A DNA stretch of 64,000 nt from Ochrobactrum sp. CM-21-5 (GTDB lineage: Bacteria > Pseudomonadota > Alphaproteobacteria > Rhizobiales > Rhizobiaceae). The translations under genes and the position numbers were made by a program. The stretch is from assembly GCF_014253075.1 (NCBI RefSeq), contig NZ_JACLZJ010000003.1, positions 310,001-374,000 on the forward strand. Reading direction: 5' to 3'. Shown here one piece after another: positions 42,197 to 52,258 of this stretch (position 1 is the first letter of the stretch; the number at the start of each line of letters is the position of its first letter). The notes beneath the pieces were generated by a model. The model did no database searches, was not told where the DNA came from, and saw only the letters and a program-made list of their open reading frames with translations.

Positions 42197-44497
42197 ATGG
42201 CGGACGACATCAAGCGCATTGCCGGAATTATCGCGGCGGAAATCAACGCAAAGCCGGATCAGGCGCTGGCAGCCATCGGCCTGCTCGATGAAGGCTCGAC
42301 AGTGCCATTCGTCGCACGCTACCGCAAGGAGGTGACCGGTGGTCTGGATGATACACAGTTGCGCCAGCTTTCCGAACGTCTTGCCTATCTGCGCGAACTC
42401 GAAGCGCGGCGTGCCTCCATTTTGGATACGATTCGGGGACAGGGGAAACTCACGCCTGAACTAGAACTGAAGATCGCAGGAGTGGAAACCAAGGCGGAAC
42501 TTGAAGACCTTTATCTACCCTATAAGCCGAAGCGGCGAACCCGTGCGGAAATCGCCCGCGAGCGCGGCCTCGGCCCGCTTGCCGAAGCCATTCTGGCCGA
42601 TCGCAGCCTGGTGCCTGCCGACATCGCCATGCAATATGTGACCGGTGAAGTGGCTGATGTGAAAGCCGCGCTTGACGGCGCGCGCGACATCATCGCTGAA
42701 GGTTTTGCGGAAAATGCCGATCTCATCGGCAGCTTGCGCAACTACCTGAAAGACAAGGCCGTCCTGCGTTCGCGTGTGATCAATGGCAAGCAGGAAGCTG
42801 GCGCAAAATTCTCCGATTATTTCGATCATGCCGAGCGCTGGGCGACCGTCGCAGGTCACCGCGCGCTCGCCATGCTGCGTGGTCGCAACGAGGATTTCCT
42901 GTCGCTCGACATTGAAGTCGATGTCGACAACACTTCGCCCGTCAGGCCGGTCGAACGCAAGATCGCCGCCGCATACAATATCGGCGCGACGCTTCCCGGC
43001 GACCGCTGGCTGATGGAAGTCGCAGGCTGGGCATGGCGTGTGAAGCTCTCGCTTTCATTGTCGCTCGACCTGATGCGCGATCTGCGTGAACGAGCGGAAG
43101 AAGAGGCCATCAACGTTTTTGCCCGTAACTTGAAAGACTTGCTGCTTGCCGCTCCCGCAGGCTCTCGCGCAACCATGGGTCTCGACCCAGGCATTCGTAC
43201 AGGCGTGAAAGTAGCCGTCGTGGATGGTACCGGCAAGCTGCTCGACACAACGACCGTTTATCCCTTCCCGCCGAGAAACGACGTGCGCGGCACACAGGTC
43301 GAACTGGCAAACCTTGTCCGCAAACACAAAATCGAACTGATCGCGATTGGCAATGGCACCGGTAGCCGCGAGACAGAGCGTCTCGTCGTGGACATGCTCT
43401 CCGACATGCCCGCGCCAAAACCGCTGAAAGTCATTGTTTCGGAAGCTGGAGCTTCCGTCTATTCGGCATCCGAAACGGCCGCTGCCGAATTTCCGCAGCT
43501 TGACGTATCGTTGCGCGGTGCGGTTTCTATCGCGCGTCGTTTGCAGGACCCACTGGCAGAACTCGTCAAGATCGAGCCGAAATCCATCGGTGTTGGGCAA
43601 TATCAGCATGATGTCGATCAGCTTCGCCTCGCGCGCGCCCTCGACGCTGTGGTGGAAGATGCGGTGAACGGGGTCGGCGTTGATCTCAACACTGCCTCCG
43701 CCTCTCTATTGGCACGCGTGTCCGGCCTTGGCCAATCATTGGCTGAAGCCATCGTCGCGCATCGCAACGAAACAGGCGCTTTCAAAAACCGCAAGGAGCT
43801 TTTGAAGGTTGCACGCCTCGGCAACCGCACTTTCGAGCAATGCGCAGGCTTCCTGCGTATCGCCAAAGGCACAGAGCCGCTCGATGCTTCGTCCGTTCAC
43901 CCCGAAGCTTATGGCGTGGCGAAGAAGATCGTCAGCGCTTGCGGACGCGATGTTCGTTCGTTGATGGGCGACAGCACCGCGCTCAAGGCGCTCGACCCGC
44001 GTGTCTTTGTCGATGAGCGTTTCGGCTTGCCGACGGTACGCGACATTATCGCGGAACTCGAAAAACCGGGCCGCGATCCGCGCCCGGAATTCAGGACCGC
44101 GACCTTTGCCGATGGCATCGATGACATCAAGGACCTGAAACCCGGCATGATGCTGGAAGGCACGGTTACGAATGTGGCCGCCTTTGGCGCTTTCGTCGAT
44201 ATCGGCGTGCATCAGGATGGCCTCGTCCATGTCTCACAACTCGCAGACCGTTTCATCAAGGACCCGCATGAGGTGGTCAAGGCAGGCGATGTAGTCAAGG
44301 TGCGCGTGGTGGAAGTGGACGTGCCGCGCAAGCGCATCGGGCTTTCCATGCGCAAGGATGCCGAACCCGCCCCAGCGCGAGGCTCGGCAGGCCGCGACCC
44401 GCGCCCAGCCAAGACCTTTACCCCCCAGCGCAAGCAGGAACAGCCTTCGACCGGTGGGTTCGGCGCGGCTCTCCTGGAAGCGATGAAGAAAAAATAA
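42197..44497 (+). CDS. tex: Tex, RNA-binding transcription accessory protein
   Basis: The 766-aa protein has a Tex N-terminal helical region ([23 protein letters not shown]), a central YqgF/RNase-H-like domain ([25 protein letters not shown]), a HhH pair ([20 protein letters not shown]) and a C-terminal S1 domain ([35 protein letters not shown]). The basic tail is [11 protein letters not shown]. It is a nucleic-acid-binding factor affecting transcription and stress tolerance. Single gene, divergent from arsR-nemA. Confidence 0.95.
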   Translation: MADDIKRIAGIIAAEINAKPDQALAAIGLLDEGSTVPFVARYRKEVTGGLDDTQLRQLSERLAYLRELEARRASILDTIRGQGKLTPELELKIAGVETKAELEDLYLPYKPKRRTRAEIARERGLGPLAEAILADRSLVPADIAMQYVTGEVADVKAALDGARDIIAEGFAENADLIGSLRNYLKDKAVLRSRVINGKQEAGAKFSDYFDHAERWATVAGHRALAMLRGRNEDFLSLDIEVDVDNTSPVRPVERKIAAAYNIGATLPGDRWLMEVAGWAWRVKLSLSLSLDLMRDLRERAEEEAINVFARNLKDLLLAAPAGSRATMGLDPGIRTGVKVAVVDGTGKLLDTTTVYPFPPRNDVRGTQVELANLVRKHKIELIAIGNGTGSRETERLVVDMLSDMPAPKPLKVIVSEAGASVYSASETAAAEFPQLDVSLRGAVSIARRLQDPLAELVKIEPKSIGVGQYQHDVDQLRLARALDAVVEDAVNGVGVDLNTASASLLARVSGLGQSLAEAIVAHRNETGAFKNRKELLKVARLGNRTFEQCAGFLRIAKGTEPLDASSVHPEAYGVAKKIVSACGRDVRSLMGDSTALKALDPRVFVDERFGLPTVRDIIAELEKPGRDPRPEFRTATFADGIDDIKDLKPGMMLEGTVTNVAAFGAFVDIGVHQDGLVHVSQLADRFIKDPHEVVKAGDVVKVRVVEVDVPRKRIGLSMRKDAEPAPARGSAGRDPRPAKTFTPQRKQEQPSTGGFGAALLEAMKKK

Positions 44498-44503
44498 GCA
44501 GCC

Positions 44504-44539
44504 TGAACAGCCTTTACGATCCTCCGTGAAGGCTGTTCA
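44504..44539. terminator. Inverted repeat between tex and acyltransferase gene
   Basis: TGAACAGCCTT / AAGGCTGTTCA perfect 11-bp arms with a 14-nt loop. Long T-tracts are absent. The right arm overlaps the last codon of the convergent acyltransferase gene. Confidence 0.6.
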
Positions 44540-45616
44540 ACTGGCAACCTGCTGCAAGGGGCGGTTGATCTGATCGGAAATCCTGCGGCCCATTGCAATC
44601 ATCGGCTTTTCGACGTAGCGATAAGTCAGGTTCGAAACGATGACCGTCGCGACTAAACAAATCACGATGGTGATCACATCGCTCCAGAAGCCTGTGAGCT
44701 GTAGCATCCGGTAGATCGTCCAGCACACCGGAACATGAAAGAGATAGATCGAATAGCTGATTTCTCCGGTTGAGGACAAAAGCTCCACCCGCGGACGCGC
44801 TGTCAGCAAGGACAGCAGGAAGACCGAATAGGCCGCTATATAGGCGGCAATCACAGGAAACTTGCCCACGATGAAAAAAGTATCGTTCCGGGCCAGCGAA
44901 AAATCGGCAATCGGAATGATAATGCTCATCTGTACGAGAGCCACCACAGAAGCGGCCCAGACCGCGTGCGGGGCCTTTTCGATCACGGCAAGACGCAACA
45001 GCAGACCACACACCAGAAACGACAGATGCAACCCGATATATATCACCGGCAGATTGATCCCGAAGGCGCGCAACAGAAACGGCACACCGGTTGAAGCTTC
45101 CAGCAACAGCCCTGCGGCAAGGATCATCAAAGGCTGGCGTAATATGCCCGCCATGAATGCCATGGCGATCAGCACATAGAAGGCCAGCTCGATGAAAAGC
45201 GTCCAGTAGACGCCGGACAGCCAAGGCTGCCCGAATAGGTTGGCCAACATGGTGAAATTAGCAACCACGGTTATCAATTGCGGAGCATCGCCTGTGAAAA
45301 ACAGAAAGATGCACATCAACGCCAGCGAAACCCAGAAAGCAGGATAAAGGCGAAAGAAACGACCGATCACAAATCGCCGGATCGGCTGGTCGTCCTTGAT
45401 GCTGAATGGCACCACGAAGCCGCTGATCAGGAAGAACAGCACCACGCCGAAGCGACCGAAATCAAAGCTCGTAATCACCCCGTTCAGCACACCGATAAAT
45501 GGCGTATCCTGATGCACCGCCTCGCGTAGAATATCCCCGAAAATATGATGGAATAAGACCGATATAGCCGCAATTGCACGCAGGCCATCGATATTGGAAA
45601 AGCGTCCATTCCTCAT
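44537..45616 (-). CDS. OafA/YrhL-type acyltransferase (acyltransferase family 3)
   Basis: The 359-aa membrane protein has about ten TM segments. It begins FSNIDGLRAIAAISVLFHHIFGD, with the family R and H residues, followed by FGVVLFFLISGFVVPFSI and RRFVIGRFFRLYPAFWVSL. It ends in a SYSIYLFHVPVCW-type motif and a short cytoplasmic tail. Such proteins O-acylate surface polysaccharide or LPS. The ATG at 45616 follows GAGGGGG. The acceptor is unknown. The neighbouring iron ABC genes do not explain its role. Confidence 0.87.
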   Translation of the reverse strand: MRNGRFSNIDGLRAIAAISVLFHHIFGDILREAVHQDTPFIGVLNGVITSFDFGRFGVVLFFLISGFVVPFSIKDDQPIRRFVIGRFFRLYPAFWVSLALMCIFLFFTGDAPQLITVVANFTMLANLFGQPWLSGVYWTLFIELAFYVLIAMAFMAGILRQPLMILAAGLLLEASTGVPFLLRAFGINLPVIYIGLHLSFLVCGLLLRLAVIEKAPHAVWAASVVALVQMSIIIPIADFSLARNDTFFIVGKFPVIAAYIAAYSVFLLSLLTARPRVELLSSTGEISYSIYLFHVPVCWTIYRMLQLTGFWSDVITIVICLVATVIVSNLTYRYVEKPMIAMGRRISDQINRPLQQVAS

Positions 45617-45681
45617 TATACCCCCTCTGAGAAAACCTACCTGCAGTTGAGGTAACATGCCCGCCACACGGAGGAAAGCCG

Positions 45682-46797
45682 TTAGATTTTGTTACCAATC
45701 GGAAAGCCAGAGGGAGCTTTTCTCACCGGCATGTCATCGGTGGGAATGATCCAGCCGTCGCGGATGCTGACACGCACCTCGTCCCCATCCTCCAGTCGCA
45801 CCATGTCTCTCACCTCGAAATGAAGCTGAATGTCCGGCTTCGCCAACGGCGCAGCCTCGATCCGCGAACCGCCGCCGCGATAAACCGAGCGTTTCACGCG
45901 CACAGGAATGCCGCCCGTTTCGGTTAGCTGCAAGTCGCCCGCCCGAACACAAAGCTTGGCATTGGCGCGCGGCATCTCAACGCCCGAACAGCGCACCTGA
46001 GCACGGTTGCCCAGCACCAGCGCCTCGCAATGGCCGCGTTCAGCGAAGGATACTACTTCCGCGGGTAGAACCATTCCATGCGCAATAAAGGAAGCAACCA
46101 TCTCGCTCGCGGGTTCCGCATAAAGCTTGCGCGGGGTATCGAACTGCTGAAGTTTCCCATGATCCAGCACCGCAATGCGGTCAGCAAGCGCCATCGCTTC
46201 AGCCTGATCATGGGTGATATAGATGATCGTCGTACCGGTACGATTGTGGAAGGCAGCGAATTCATTTTCCATAGAAGCACGCAGATGCACGTCGAGATTG
46301 GCGAGCGGCTCGTCGAACAGCACCAGCGAAGGCGCGGCCACCAGACAGCGCGCCAATGCAACGCGCTGACGCTGCCCGCCGGACAGATTGGCCGGGCGGC
46401 GATCACCGAAACCTTCAAGATCGACCAGCGTCAGCGCTTCGTTCACACGGCGTTCGCACTCGGCTTTTGCTACCTTTGCCACACGCAAACTGTAGCCGAT
46501 ATTCTCCGCAACCGTCATATGCGGCCAGAGCGCATAATTTTGAAAGACAATGCCAACCTGACGTTTTTCCGGCGGTACATTTCCATCGGTGCCGGACACA
46601 CGCCTGTCGCCTATGTGGATTTCGCCGCCATCGACATCCTCGAAACCGGCGATCATCCGCAGAAGCGTGGTTTTGCCACAGCCTGAGGGACCGAGGATAG
46701 CAACGAACTCGCCATCCTTCACATCCAGCGACACATCCGACAAAGCCTGAAAGCCGTTGAAGATTTTTGAAACGCTATCGATTTTCAATCGCGCCAC
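45682..46797 (-). CDS. ABC transporter ATPase (iron(III)-type, TOBE domain)
   Basis: This 371-aa ATPase has Walker A GPSGCGKTT, Q-loop FQNYALWPHM, signature LSGGQRQRVALARCL, Walker B LVLFDEPLANLD and H-loop IYITHDQAEAMALADRI. The C-terminal TOBE-like region runs from about 270 (VVSFAERGHCEALVLG, VRVSIRDGWIIP). A GTG start at 46797 overlaps the permease stop by 13 bp, indicating coupling. The FbpC/PotA-type family imports iron(III) or related ligands. Confidence 0.88.
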   Translation of the reverse strand: MARLKIDSVSKIFNGFQALSDVSLDVKDGEFVAILGPSGCGKTTLLRMIAGFEDVDGGEIHIGDRRVSGTDGNVPPEKRQVGIVFQNYALWPHMTVAENIGYSLRVAKVAKAECERRVNEALTLVDLEGFGDRRPANLSGGQRQRVALARCLVAAPSLVLFDEPLANLDVHLRASMENEFAAFHNRTGTTIIYITHDQAEAMALADRIAVLDHGKLQQFDTPRKLYAEPASEMVASFIAHGMVLPAEVVSFAERGHCEALVLGNRAQVRCSGVEMPRANAKLCVRAGDLQLTETGGIPVRVKRSVYRGGGSRIEAAPLAKPDIQLHFEVRDMVRLEDGDEVRVSIRDGWIIPTDDMPVRKAPSGFPIGNKI

Positions 46798-48485
46798 GGC
46801 AGGACCCCGTTTGGAAGACGCCGCGCAAACAGATTTGTCGCAAGCATCAGCATGAATGTCACCGCAACGGCCAAGATGGATATGGCAGCCGCATAGGCGG
46901 AATCTCCCGCCTGTTCGAACGAAAACATCACCACACCCAGCGTTTCCGATCCCGACGCCCAAAGAAGCGCGGAAACCGTCAGTTCGCAGAAAGCCGTCAT
47001 GAAAATGAGCACGCCGCCCGCAAGCGTCGCCGGTGCGACAAGGGGAAATATAATGGTTCGCAGGCGATAGAAAAGCCCTGCCCCCGCAATACGCGCCGCT
47101 TCTTCCATCGCGCGGTCGATCTGGTGGAGACCGGCGACTGTCGGCCTGAGTGCCAGTACAAAAAAGCGCGCCAGATAAGCGAACAGAATAATCCAGAGCG
47201 TATTGTAAAGGCTGACGCCGACAACCGGCAGCGGCTTGAGGAACATGAGCAGGCAGGCAATCGCCAGCACGACGCCCGGCAATGCATAGGGCATCTCTGC
47301 CGCAAAATTAAGAACTGGCGTCCAGCGCCGCTTGCGCCATGCAAGCATATAGGCTAGCGGAACGGCGATCAGCACCGCAAAGAATGCCGCCGCCAACGAT
47401 AAAAAAATACTATTACCAAAGGCACGCCCCACGCCGCCATGCTCCAGCAGGATGAAACGAAAGTTTTCAAGTGTTGCAGTCCCAAATGTGAGTGGTACGC
47501 CATAGGCCGGAACAAGTGCAGAAAGCGTCAGGCCGATGATTGGTAATACCAGCACGATCAGGATCAGAAGCCATGCGGTAACTTCCACCGCCAGCCGCCA
47601 CCGCCCCAGTTTGAACGGCGTCACCGAAAGCGAAGTGGCAACGATACGGAAGTCGCGCCTGCGCGCGATAAAATCCTGTGCAGCGATACCGGCCATCGCG
47701 ATAAGACCGATCAACACAGAAAGAACCGCGACACTCGAAAGTACTGCGGGCCCGCCCCCGGCAAGGCGCTGATAGATCAGCGTTGGCAGGACGAGATAAT
47801 TCGACGGAATGCCCAAAAATGCGGGGATGCCGAAATTGCCGACACACGAAACGAAAGCTAGCGCGGCAGCACTAATGATTGAAGGCGTCATCAAGGGCAG
47901 GATGATGGTGTGCAGCACCGTCCGTTTGCTGGCGCCGACGCTCAATCCGGCTTCGACCAGTTCACGCGGTAGCTTGCGCAAGCCTGCCCGCACGATCAGA
48001 AAGACCAGAGGAGCGTATTGCACACCCAGCAGCAGGATAATCCCCCAGACCGAATAAAGCGGATTGCGACTGCCGAGCGGCGGCGCCATGCCGATGATTT
48101 TCAGAAACTGGCTCGACGGTCCGAAAAGCTGAAGCCATGCCAGCGCCGTCACCTGCGGCGCAATCAAAAGTGGCGTGACGTAGAAGAGAACGAAAACATT
48201 GCGCCCACGCATATCGGTAAGACCGACCAGCAGGGCAGCCGCAATACCGAAAACCAGAGCCAGCAAGGTTCCACCAATACCGATCTGCAGGGAATGCCAT
48301 GTCGCCGCCCAGGTTGAGCGGCTGCCCAGTGTTTCAATCAGAATCGAAGATGAGAATTTACCCTGCGGAGCCACGAGCTCGACCAGCAGGCGCAGTATCG
48401 GCAAAAGCGAAAGCACCCCCACGATCAGGGTTACGCCAATGATCAGGGCCGCATCGCGGCCCTGAAGGTCTCTGAACATCCGCAT
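46785..48485 (-). CDS. ABC transporter permease, fused two-domain (FbpB type)
   Basis: The 566-aa protein has about twelve TM segments in two homologous halves, each with an EAA-like loop (LVEAGLSVGASKRTVLHTIILP at about 175; MEEAARIAGAGLFYRLRTIIFP at about 460). Single-chain fused permeases of this size are typical of iron(III) importers such as FbpB/SfuB and of 2-aminoethylphosphonate systems. It lies between the binding protein (6 bp gap) and the ATPase. Confidence 0.9.
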   Translation of the reverse strand: MRMFRDLQGRDAALIIGVTLIVGVLSLLPILRLLVELVAPQGKFSSSILIETLGSRSTWAATWHSLQIGIGGTLLALVFGIAAALLVGLTDMRGRNVFVLFYVTPLLIAPQVTALAWLQLFGPSSQFLKIIGMAPPLGSRNPLYSVWGIILLLGVQYAPLVFLIVRAGLRKLPRELVEAGLSVGASKRTVLHTIILPLMTPSIISAAALAFVSCVGNFGIPAFLGIPSNYLVLPTLIYQRLAGGGPAVLSSVAVLSVLIGLIAMAGIAAQDFIARRRDFRIVATSLSVTPFKLGRWRLAVEVTAWLLILIVLVLPIIGLTLSALVPAYGVPLTFGTATLENFRFILLEHGGVGRAFGNSIFLSLAAAFFAVLIAVPLAYMLAWRKRRWTPVLNFAAEMPYALPGVVLAIACLLMFLKPLPVVGVSLYNTLWIILFAYLARFFVLALRPTVAGLHQIDRAMEEAARIAGAGLFYRLRTIIFPLVAPATLAGGVLIFMTAFCELTVSALLWASGSETLGVVMFSFEQAGDSAYAAAISILAVAVTFMLMLATNLFARRLPNGVLPWRD

Positions 48486-48491
48486 AAAGCC

Positions 48492-49472
48492 TTATCCGCC
48501 AAACAGTTCGGAGAACTCTTTCTTGTCGGAACCGGTCTGCTCCAGCACTTTCTGTGTATCGATTTTCATGATGTTGATCTTGACGCCCTCCGGCAGCCAG
48601 TTTGGGCGGCCCACGCCTTCCTTGGCGGGCAGATAGCCCTGTTCGAGGGCGAGTTTCTGGCCATCATCGGAAAGGATGAAATCGACAAATTTCTTGGCGC
48701 CTTCGACATTCTTGGCCGTAGCCATGATCGCAACCGGCTCAGTAACAGCCGGCACCCCCTCTGATGGAAAAACAAACTCGACCGGCGACCCCTTGGACTT
48801 GGCGTTAAGCGCCATGAAGTCCACGAGGATACCGTAAGGTTTCTCGCCGCTGGCAACGGATTTCAGCACCGCGCCATTGCCCTTGACACTCGCCAGTTCG
48901 TTTTCTTTCAGCGTTTTGAAATAGTCCCAGCCGAGATCCTTGTTGAACGCGAAACCACTCAGGAGATAAGCCGCCGCCCCCGAATAAAGCGGACTTGGCA
49001 TGACCACCTGTCCTTTATATTCGGTCTTGGCGAGATCGGCCCAATGCTCGGGCTTCTGCGCAGCCGCCGTATTATAGGCGATGCCGGTGGTGATTAGCTT
49101 GGAGCCGAAATAGGTCTTGTCATCATCGTAGGCATCGTCCGAGAAACCGTCCAGCTTCGCTTCCGGATATGCCATAAGACGCTTGTCTTTCTTGAGACCT
49201 TCCATCGTCACGGCATCGGCAATCAACAGAACATCCGGCTGAGGCGCGCCCGCAGCAAATTCAGTCGCAAGCTTGGTCAGGAGTTCGCTGGTTCCAGAGC
49301 GGAAAATCTGCACGTCGGTATCGGGATTAGCCTTGCGAAAGGCCTCCACGGTTTTCGTCGCGTCCGCTTCGGGCTGCGACGTATAAAGCGTTAGCGTATC
49401 GGCCTGGGCGACAGCAATGGAAAGAGCAAGAAGCGCGGGAACGACACCGGCCCGCGTGAGCATCTTGTTCAT
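48492..49472 (-). CDS. ABC transporter substrate-binding protein (iron(III)-like)
   Basis: The 326-aa periplasmic protein has a signal peptide ending near AVAQA. The mature part begins DTLTLYTSQPEADATKTVEAF and contains DVQIFRSGTSELLTKLATEF, GQVVMPSPLYSGAAAYLLSGF and VTEPVAIMATAKNVEGAKKFVDF, resembling FbpA/FutA and phosphonate binders. Typical C-clamp tyrosines are not obvious, so iron is likely but not certain. GAGGAG precedes the ATG at 49472. First gene of the three-gene importer. Confidence 0.85.
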   Translation of the reverse strand: MNKMLTRAGVVPALLALSIAVAQADTLTLYTSQPEADATKTVEAFRKANPDTDVQIFRSGTSELLTKLATEFAAGAPQPDVLLIADAVTMEGLKKDKRLMAYPEAKLDGFSDDAYDDDKTYFGSKLITTGIAYNTAAAQKPEHWADLAKTEYKGQVVMPSPLYSGAAAYLLSGFAFNKDLGWDYFKTLKENELASVKGNGAVLKSVASGEKPYGILVDFMALNAKSKGSPVEFVFPSEGVPAVTEPVAIMATAKNVEGAKKFVDFILSDDGQKLALEQGYLPAKEGVGRPNWLPEGVKINIMKIDTQKVLEQTGSDKKEFSELFGG

Positions 49473-49793
49473 GGAATTTACTCCTCGAATTTCTGTGTAG
49501 TGTTCACCTGCATTACCCGCCGTACGACCGTGGTTCTGCTGTATGTGAACGAATAGGGCGCATATGCTGTCATGGCGATAGGCACGATCATTTCTATTCA
49601 TCGTTCACCTGTCAAATATCCCTTAGCGCAACAGGGGAAAAGCAAAAAGCCCTTCCGCGGAATCATATCCCGCGGAAGGGCTTTTATCGCATTGGTTGAA
49701 CTTGCTTGTTAGCCATCCGCGCTTCTTCTTCACGGAGAAGATACGGATGGCAATAGAGGATTCGCGCTTCAGTTATATGACAGTTGATACAAC
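49473..49793. other. Intergenic region with bidirectional terminator
   Basis: 321 bp upstream of the iron-type SBP gene and downstream of the FAD-oxidase gene. Apart from the hairpin at 49644-49685, I see no ORF or operator. The SBP promoter should lie at about 49500-49640. Confidence 0.4.
49644..49685. terminator. Strong bidirectional hairpin terminator
   Basis: 16-bp arms AAAAGCCCTTCCGCGG / CCGCGGAAGGGCTTTT, 108 bp beyond the stop of the FAD-oxidase gene on the minus strand. Confidence 0.85.
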
Positions 49794-51095
49794 TCAGACC
49801 ACAATCTCGGCGGCATGTGCAATCTGGGCTCCAGCCTCATAATAAGCCTCACGCAGAGTGCGGAAATTCTGCACTTTCGGGTCGGAGACCGGCAGCGGCA
49901 GGTCATCTTCCGTAATTTCACCGGATACAAGCTGCGAAAGCAGCTTTCCGAACACGGTACCCGGCGCAATCCCGCGCCCGTTATAGCCGGAAAAGCCGAC
50001 CACATTGCGCGCAAGCCTATGAAACTTCGGCAGGCTGTCATCGGTCATGCCGATTTTGCCGTACCATTCGGATTCGAATTCTACATCACCTATCTGCGGG
50101 AAAAGACGCTTCAGCGATTTTCTGGCCCATGCCTTGTGCACCGCAGTGCCTGTATTACGCAGCGCGCCGACGCTTCCAAAAACCAAACGGCCCTGTTGAT
50201 CGAAGCGGAAGGAGGAAAGAACTTCCTTCGTGTCCCAAGCACCCTGACGTTCGGGCAGAATGCTCTTCTTCAGATTGTCCGAAAGCGGCTTGGTGGCCAT
50301 ATTGAAATATGGCAGATGCACCAGCTCAGCGCGTACTTCCGCCCAAGGTACATTGGTATAAGCGTTGGTAGCGACCACGACCCAATCAGCCGTCACCGAC
50401 CCCTGGGAAGTCTTCACCACCCACTTGCCGTTCTTTTCTTCAGCACCAATTACCGGACTGCCCGTGAATACCGTTGCTCCGGCGGCAATCGCCGCCTGCG
50501 CCAGTCCACGCACATAGGCAAGCGGCTGGATAGTGCCTGCACGCAGATCGAGCAGCGATCCTGCATAGGCACTGGTGCCGACCTTGGCTGCGGTTTCCTT
50601 TGCATCGAGCAGCTTCACATTGGCGCCACGGCGCGCCCATTGCTCGTAGCGGTCTTCAAGTTCGTTGATACCCTTCTTGCCAACGGCGCAATGCAGCGTA
50701 CCCTGCTTTTCAACTTCGCAGGCAATCTTGTGTTTTTCAACAATCTCGAAAACCAGCTTCGGCGCATTGCCCAGCACATCGAGAAGACGGTCGCCATACT
50801 TCTGACCAAGCACGCCCGGCAGATCGTCCGGCATGACCCACATGCCAGCATTGACGAGGCCGACATTGCGCCCCGAACCGCCATAGCCGATCTCGATGCC
50901 CTCCAGAACAACCGCCTTTACGCCCTTTTCCGCCAGATGCAGGGCGGTTGACAGGCCGGTAAAACCGCCGCCCACAATCACGACATTCGTAGTCAATTCG
51001 TCGTGCAGCGAGGTCGTTTCAGGCGCGGCAGGAGCGGTTTTTTCCCAAAGGCCATGGGAGCGCGGATCGTTCAACATTGAGAGCAGCCATTTCAT
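49794..51095 (-). CDS. FAD-dependent amine/imino-acid oxidase (DadA/OrdL-like, AmaA-type)
   Basis: The 433-aa protein has an FAD Rossmann motif VVIVGGGFTGLSTALHLAEKG at residues 38-58, then GYGGSGRNVGLVNAGMW. The C-terminal signature is SGYNGRGIAPGTVFGKLLSQL. It is a DAO-fold oxidoreductase. Its position, next to a LysR gene and near the divergent HglS and AmaB genes, argues for L-pipecolate oxidation in lysine catabolism. Gamma-glutamylputrescine oxidase is a less likely alternative. The start at 51095 is not RBS-supported; Met7 is an alternative. Confidence 0.78.
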   Translation of the reverse strand: MKWLLSMLNDPRSHGLWEKTAPAAPETTSLHDELTTNVVIVGGGFTGLSTALHLAEKGVKAVVLEGIEIGYGGSGRNVGLVNAGMWVMPDDLPGVLGQKYGDRLLDVLGNAPKLVFEIVEKHKIACEVEKQGTLHCAVGKKGINELEDRYEQWARRGANVKLLDAKETAAKVGTSAYAGSLLDLRAGTIQPLAYVRGLAQAAIAAGATVFTGSPVIGAEEKNGKWVVKTSQGSVTADWVVVATNAYTNVPWAEVRAELVHLPYFNMATKPLSDNLKKSILPERQGAWDTKEVLSSFRFDQQGRLVFGSVGALRNTGTAVHKAWARKSLKRLFPQIGDVEFESEWYGKIGMTDDSLPKFHRLARNVVGFSGYNGRGIAPGTVFGKLLSQLVSGEITEDDLPLPVSDPKVQNFRTLREAYYEAGAQIAHAAEIVV

Positions 51096-51177
51096 ATAGT
51101 GAAAGACGGGGTATTTACCCGATCATATCTATTTCACGCTCTGGAAGCTTTGAGGACAGCAATATTTACGCAACAAT

Positions 51178-52110
51178 TCATTCCGGTTTGGAATGAACCA
51201 GTGGCGAGTAATCTGTATTTCCTACCTGTCCTGCGATCCACTGGCAGAATACCTGTGTCAGGGGATTTTCGAGTTTTCCTTCCGGGACCACCAGATAATA
51301 ATCATTCTCGGTACGCATAGGTTTCTCGAAAAGCAGCACCAGCTCACCGTTCCGCAATTCCTGCTCGATAAGGTAAAGCGGCAGAAGCGCAAAGCCCAGC
51401 CCGGCCAGAGCCGCCCCGATAACCATTGAGAACTGATCAAAGCGATGGCCACGATAGGCCGATTTGCCCTCGACACCGCAGCTTTCAAACCATTGTGCCC
51501 ACATTTTTGGGCGCGTTGCGAGATGCAGAAGCGATTCGTGTTCCAGATCTTCAGGCGCAGTCGGGTGACGTGCATTCAACAGGCGGGGACTCGCGACCGG
51601 AACAATCACCTCGCTGCACAGGAAAGTGCAGGTCGCATGGGCCCAGACCGGCTGCCCGTAATGAATGGCAAGGTCGAAGGGCTGTTCCTCGAAATCGAAC
51701 ACGCCTGACCGCGATGCTACATTGATCGCGATACCGGGATGTTTCTCAATAAAATCCGGGATACGCGGCATCAGCCAGCGCGTGCCGAAAGTCGGTAAGG
51801 TCGCGACGCTGAATGACGAAGTCGATTGCGCGGACGCCATGGCGCGCAACATCGTATCTTCTGTCTGATTGAGAAGACGGCGTACTTCCGGCAGGAACTT
51901 GCGCCCCGCATCCGACAAAAGAATACGCTGGCGGATACGTTCGAAAAGCAGCACGCCGAGCTGGCTTTCGAGATCCTTGATCTGGCGACTGACAGCGCTC
52001 TGGGTGAGATTGAGTTCATGCGCTGCCTGTGTGAAACTTCCATGACGCGCAGCACATTCAAAGGCCTGCAGCGTGGCAATGTCCGGGATCAGTCTCCTGC
52101 TCAGCTTCAT
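51178..52110 (-). CDS. LysR family regulator of lysine-catabolic genes
   Basis: The 310-aa protein has an HTH at residues 8-65 (IATLQAFECAARHGSFTQAAHELNLTQSAVSRQIKDLESQLGVLLFER, GcvA type) and a periplasmic-binding-like effector domain. Divergent from hglS and upstream of the FAD oxidase on the same strand, so it may activate both units with pipecolate, aminoadipate or lysine. Ligand inferred only from context. Confidence 0.88.
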   Translation of the reverse strand: MKLSRRLIPDIATLQAFECAARHGSFTQAAHELNLTQSAVSRQIKDLESQLGVLLFERIRQRILLSDAGRKFLPEVRRLLNQTEDTMLRAMASAQSTSSFSVATLPTFGTRWLMPRIPDFIEKHPGIAINVASRSGVFDFEEQPFDLAIHYGQPVWAHATCTFLCSEVIVPVASPRLLNARHPTAPEDLEHESLLHLATRPKMWAQWFESCGVEGKSAYRGHRFDQFSMVIGAALAGLGFALLPLYLIEQELRNGELVLLFEKPMRTENDYYLVVPEGKLENPLTQVFCQWIAGQVGNTDYSPLVHSKPE

Positions 52111-52168
52111 TCCGTTCTCGCATTAACATAGTTGCTTTCGTCGCGATCATAACTGCAAAACGGCTGAT

Positions 52169-52229
52169 ATGATACATTTTCATCATAATCCAGGCATGTT
52201 CCTCCCCAAGTGACATGCTCATCCCCAAG
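52169..52229. promoter_or_regulatory. LysR/hglS divergent promoter motifs
   Basis: ATGAT-N8-ATCAT (52169-52186) is followed by two direct repeats, CATGTTCCTCCCCAAG (52195-52210) and CATGCTCATCCCCAAG (52214-52229). They are 14/16 identical and 19 bp apart in phase, ending 29 bp before the hglS start. They are candidate binding sites for the LysR protein or a second factor. Confidence 0.5.
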
Positions 52230-52258
52230 ATGAACAAAGTTCTACGGAAACCTTCGCA

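Noticed and set aside
49815-50951. 378-codon ORF opposite the FAD oxidase
   Set aside because: Shadow frame; the FAD-binding motif is on the minus strand.
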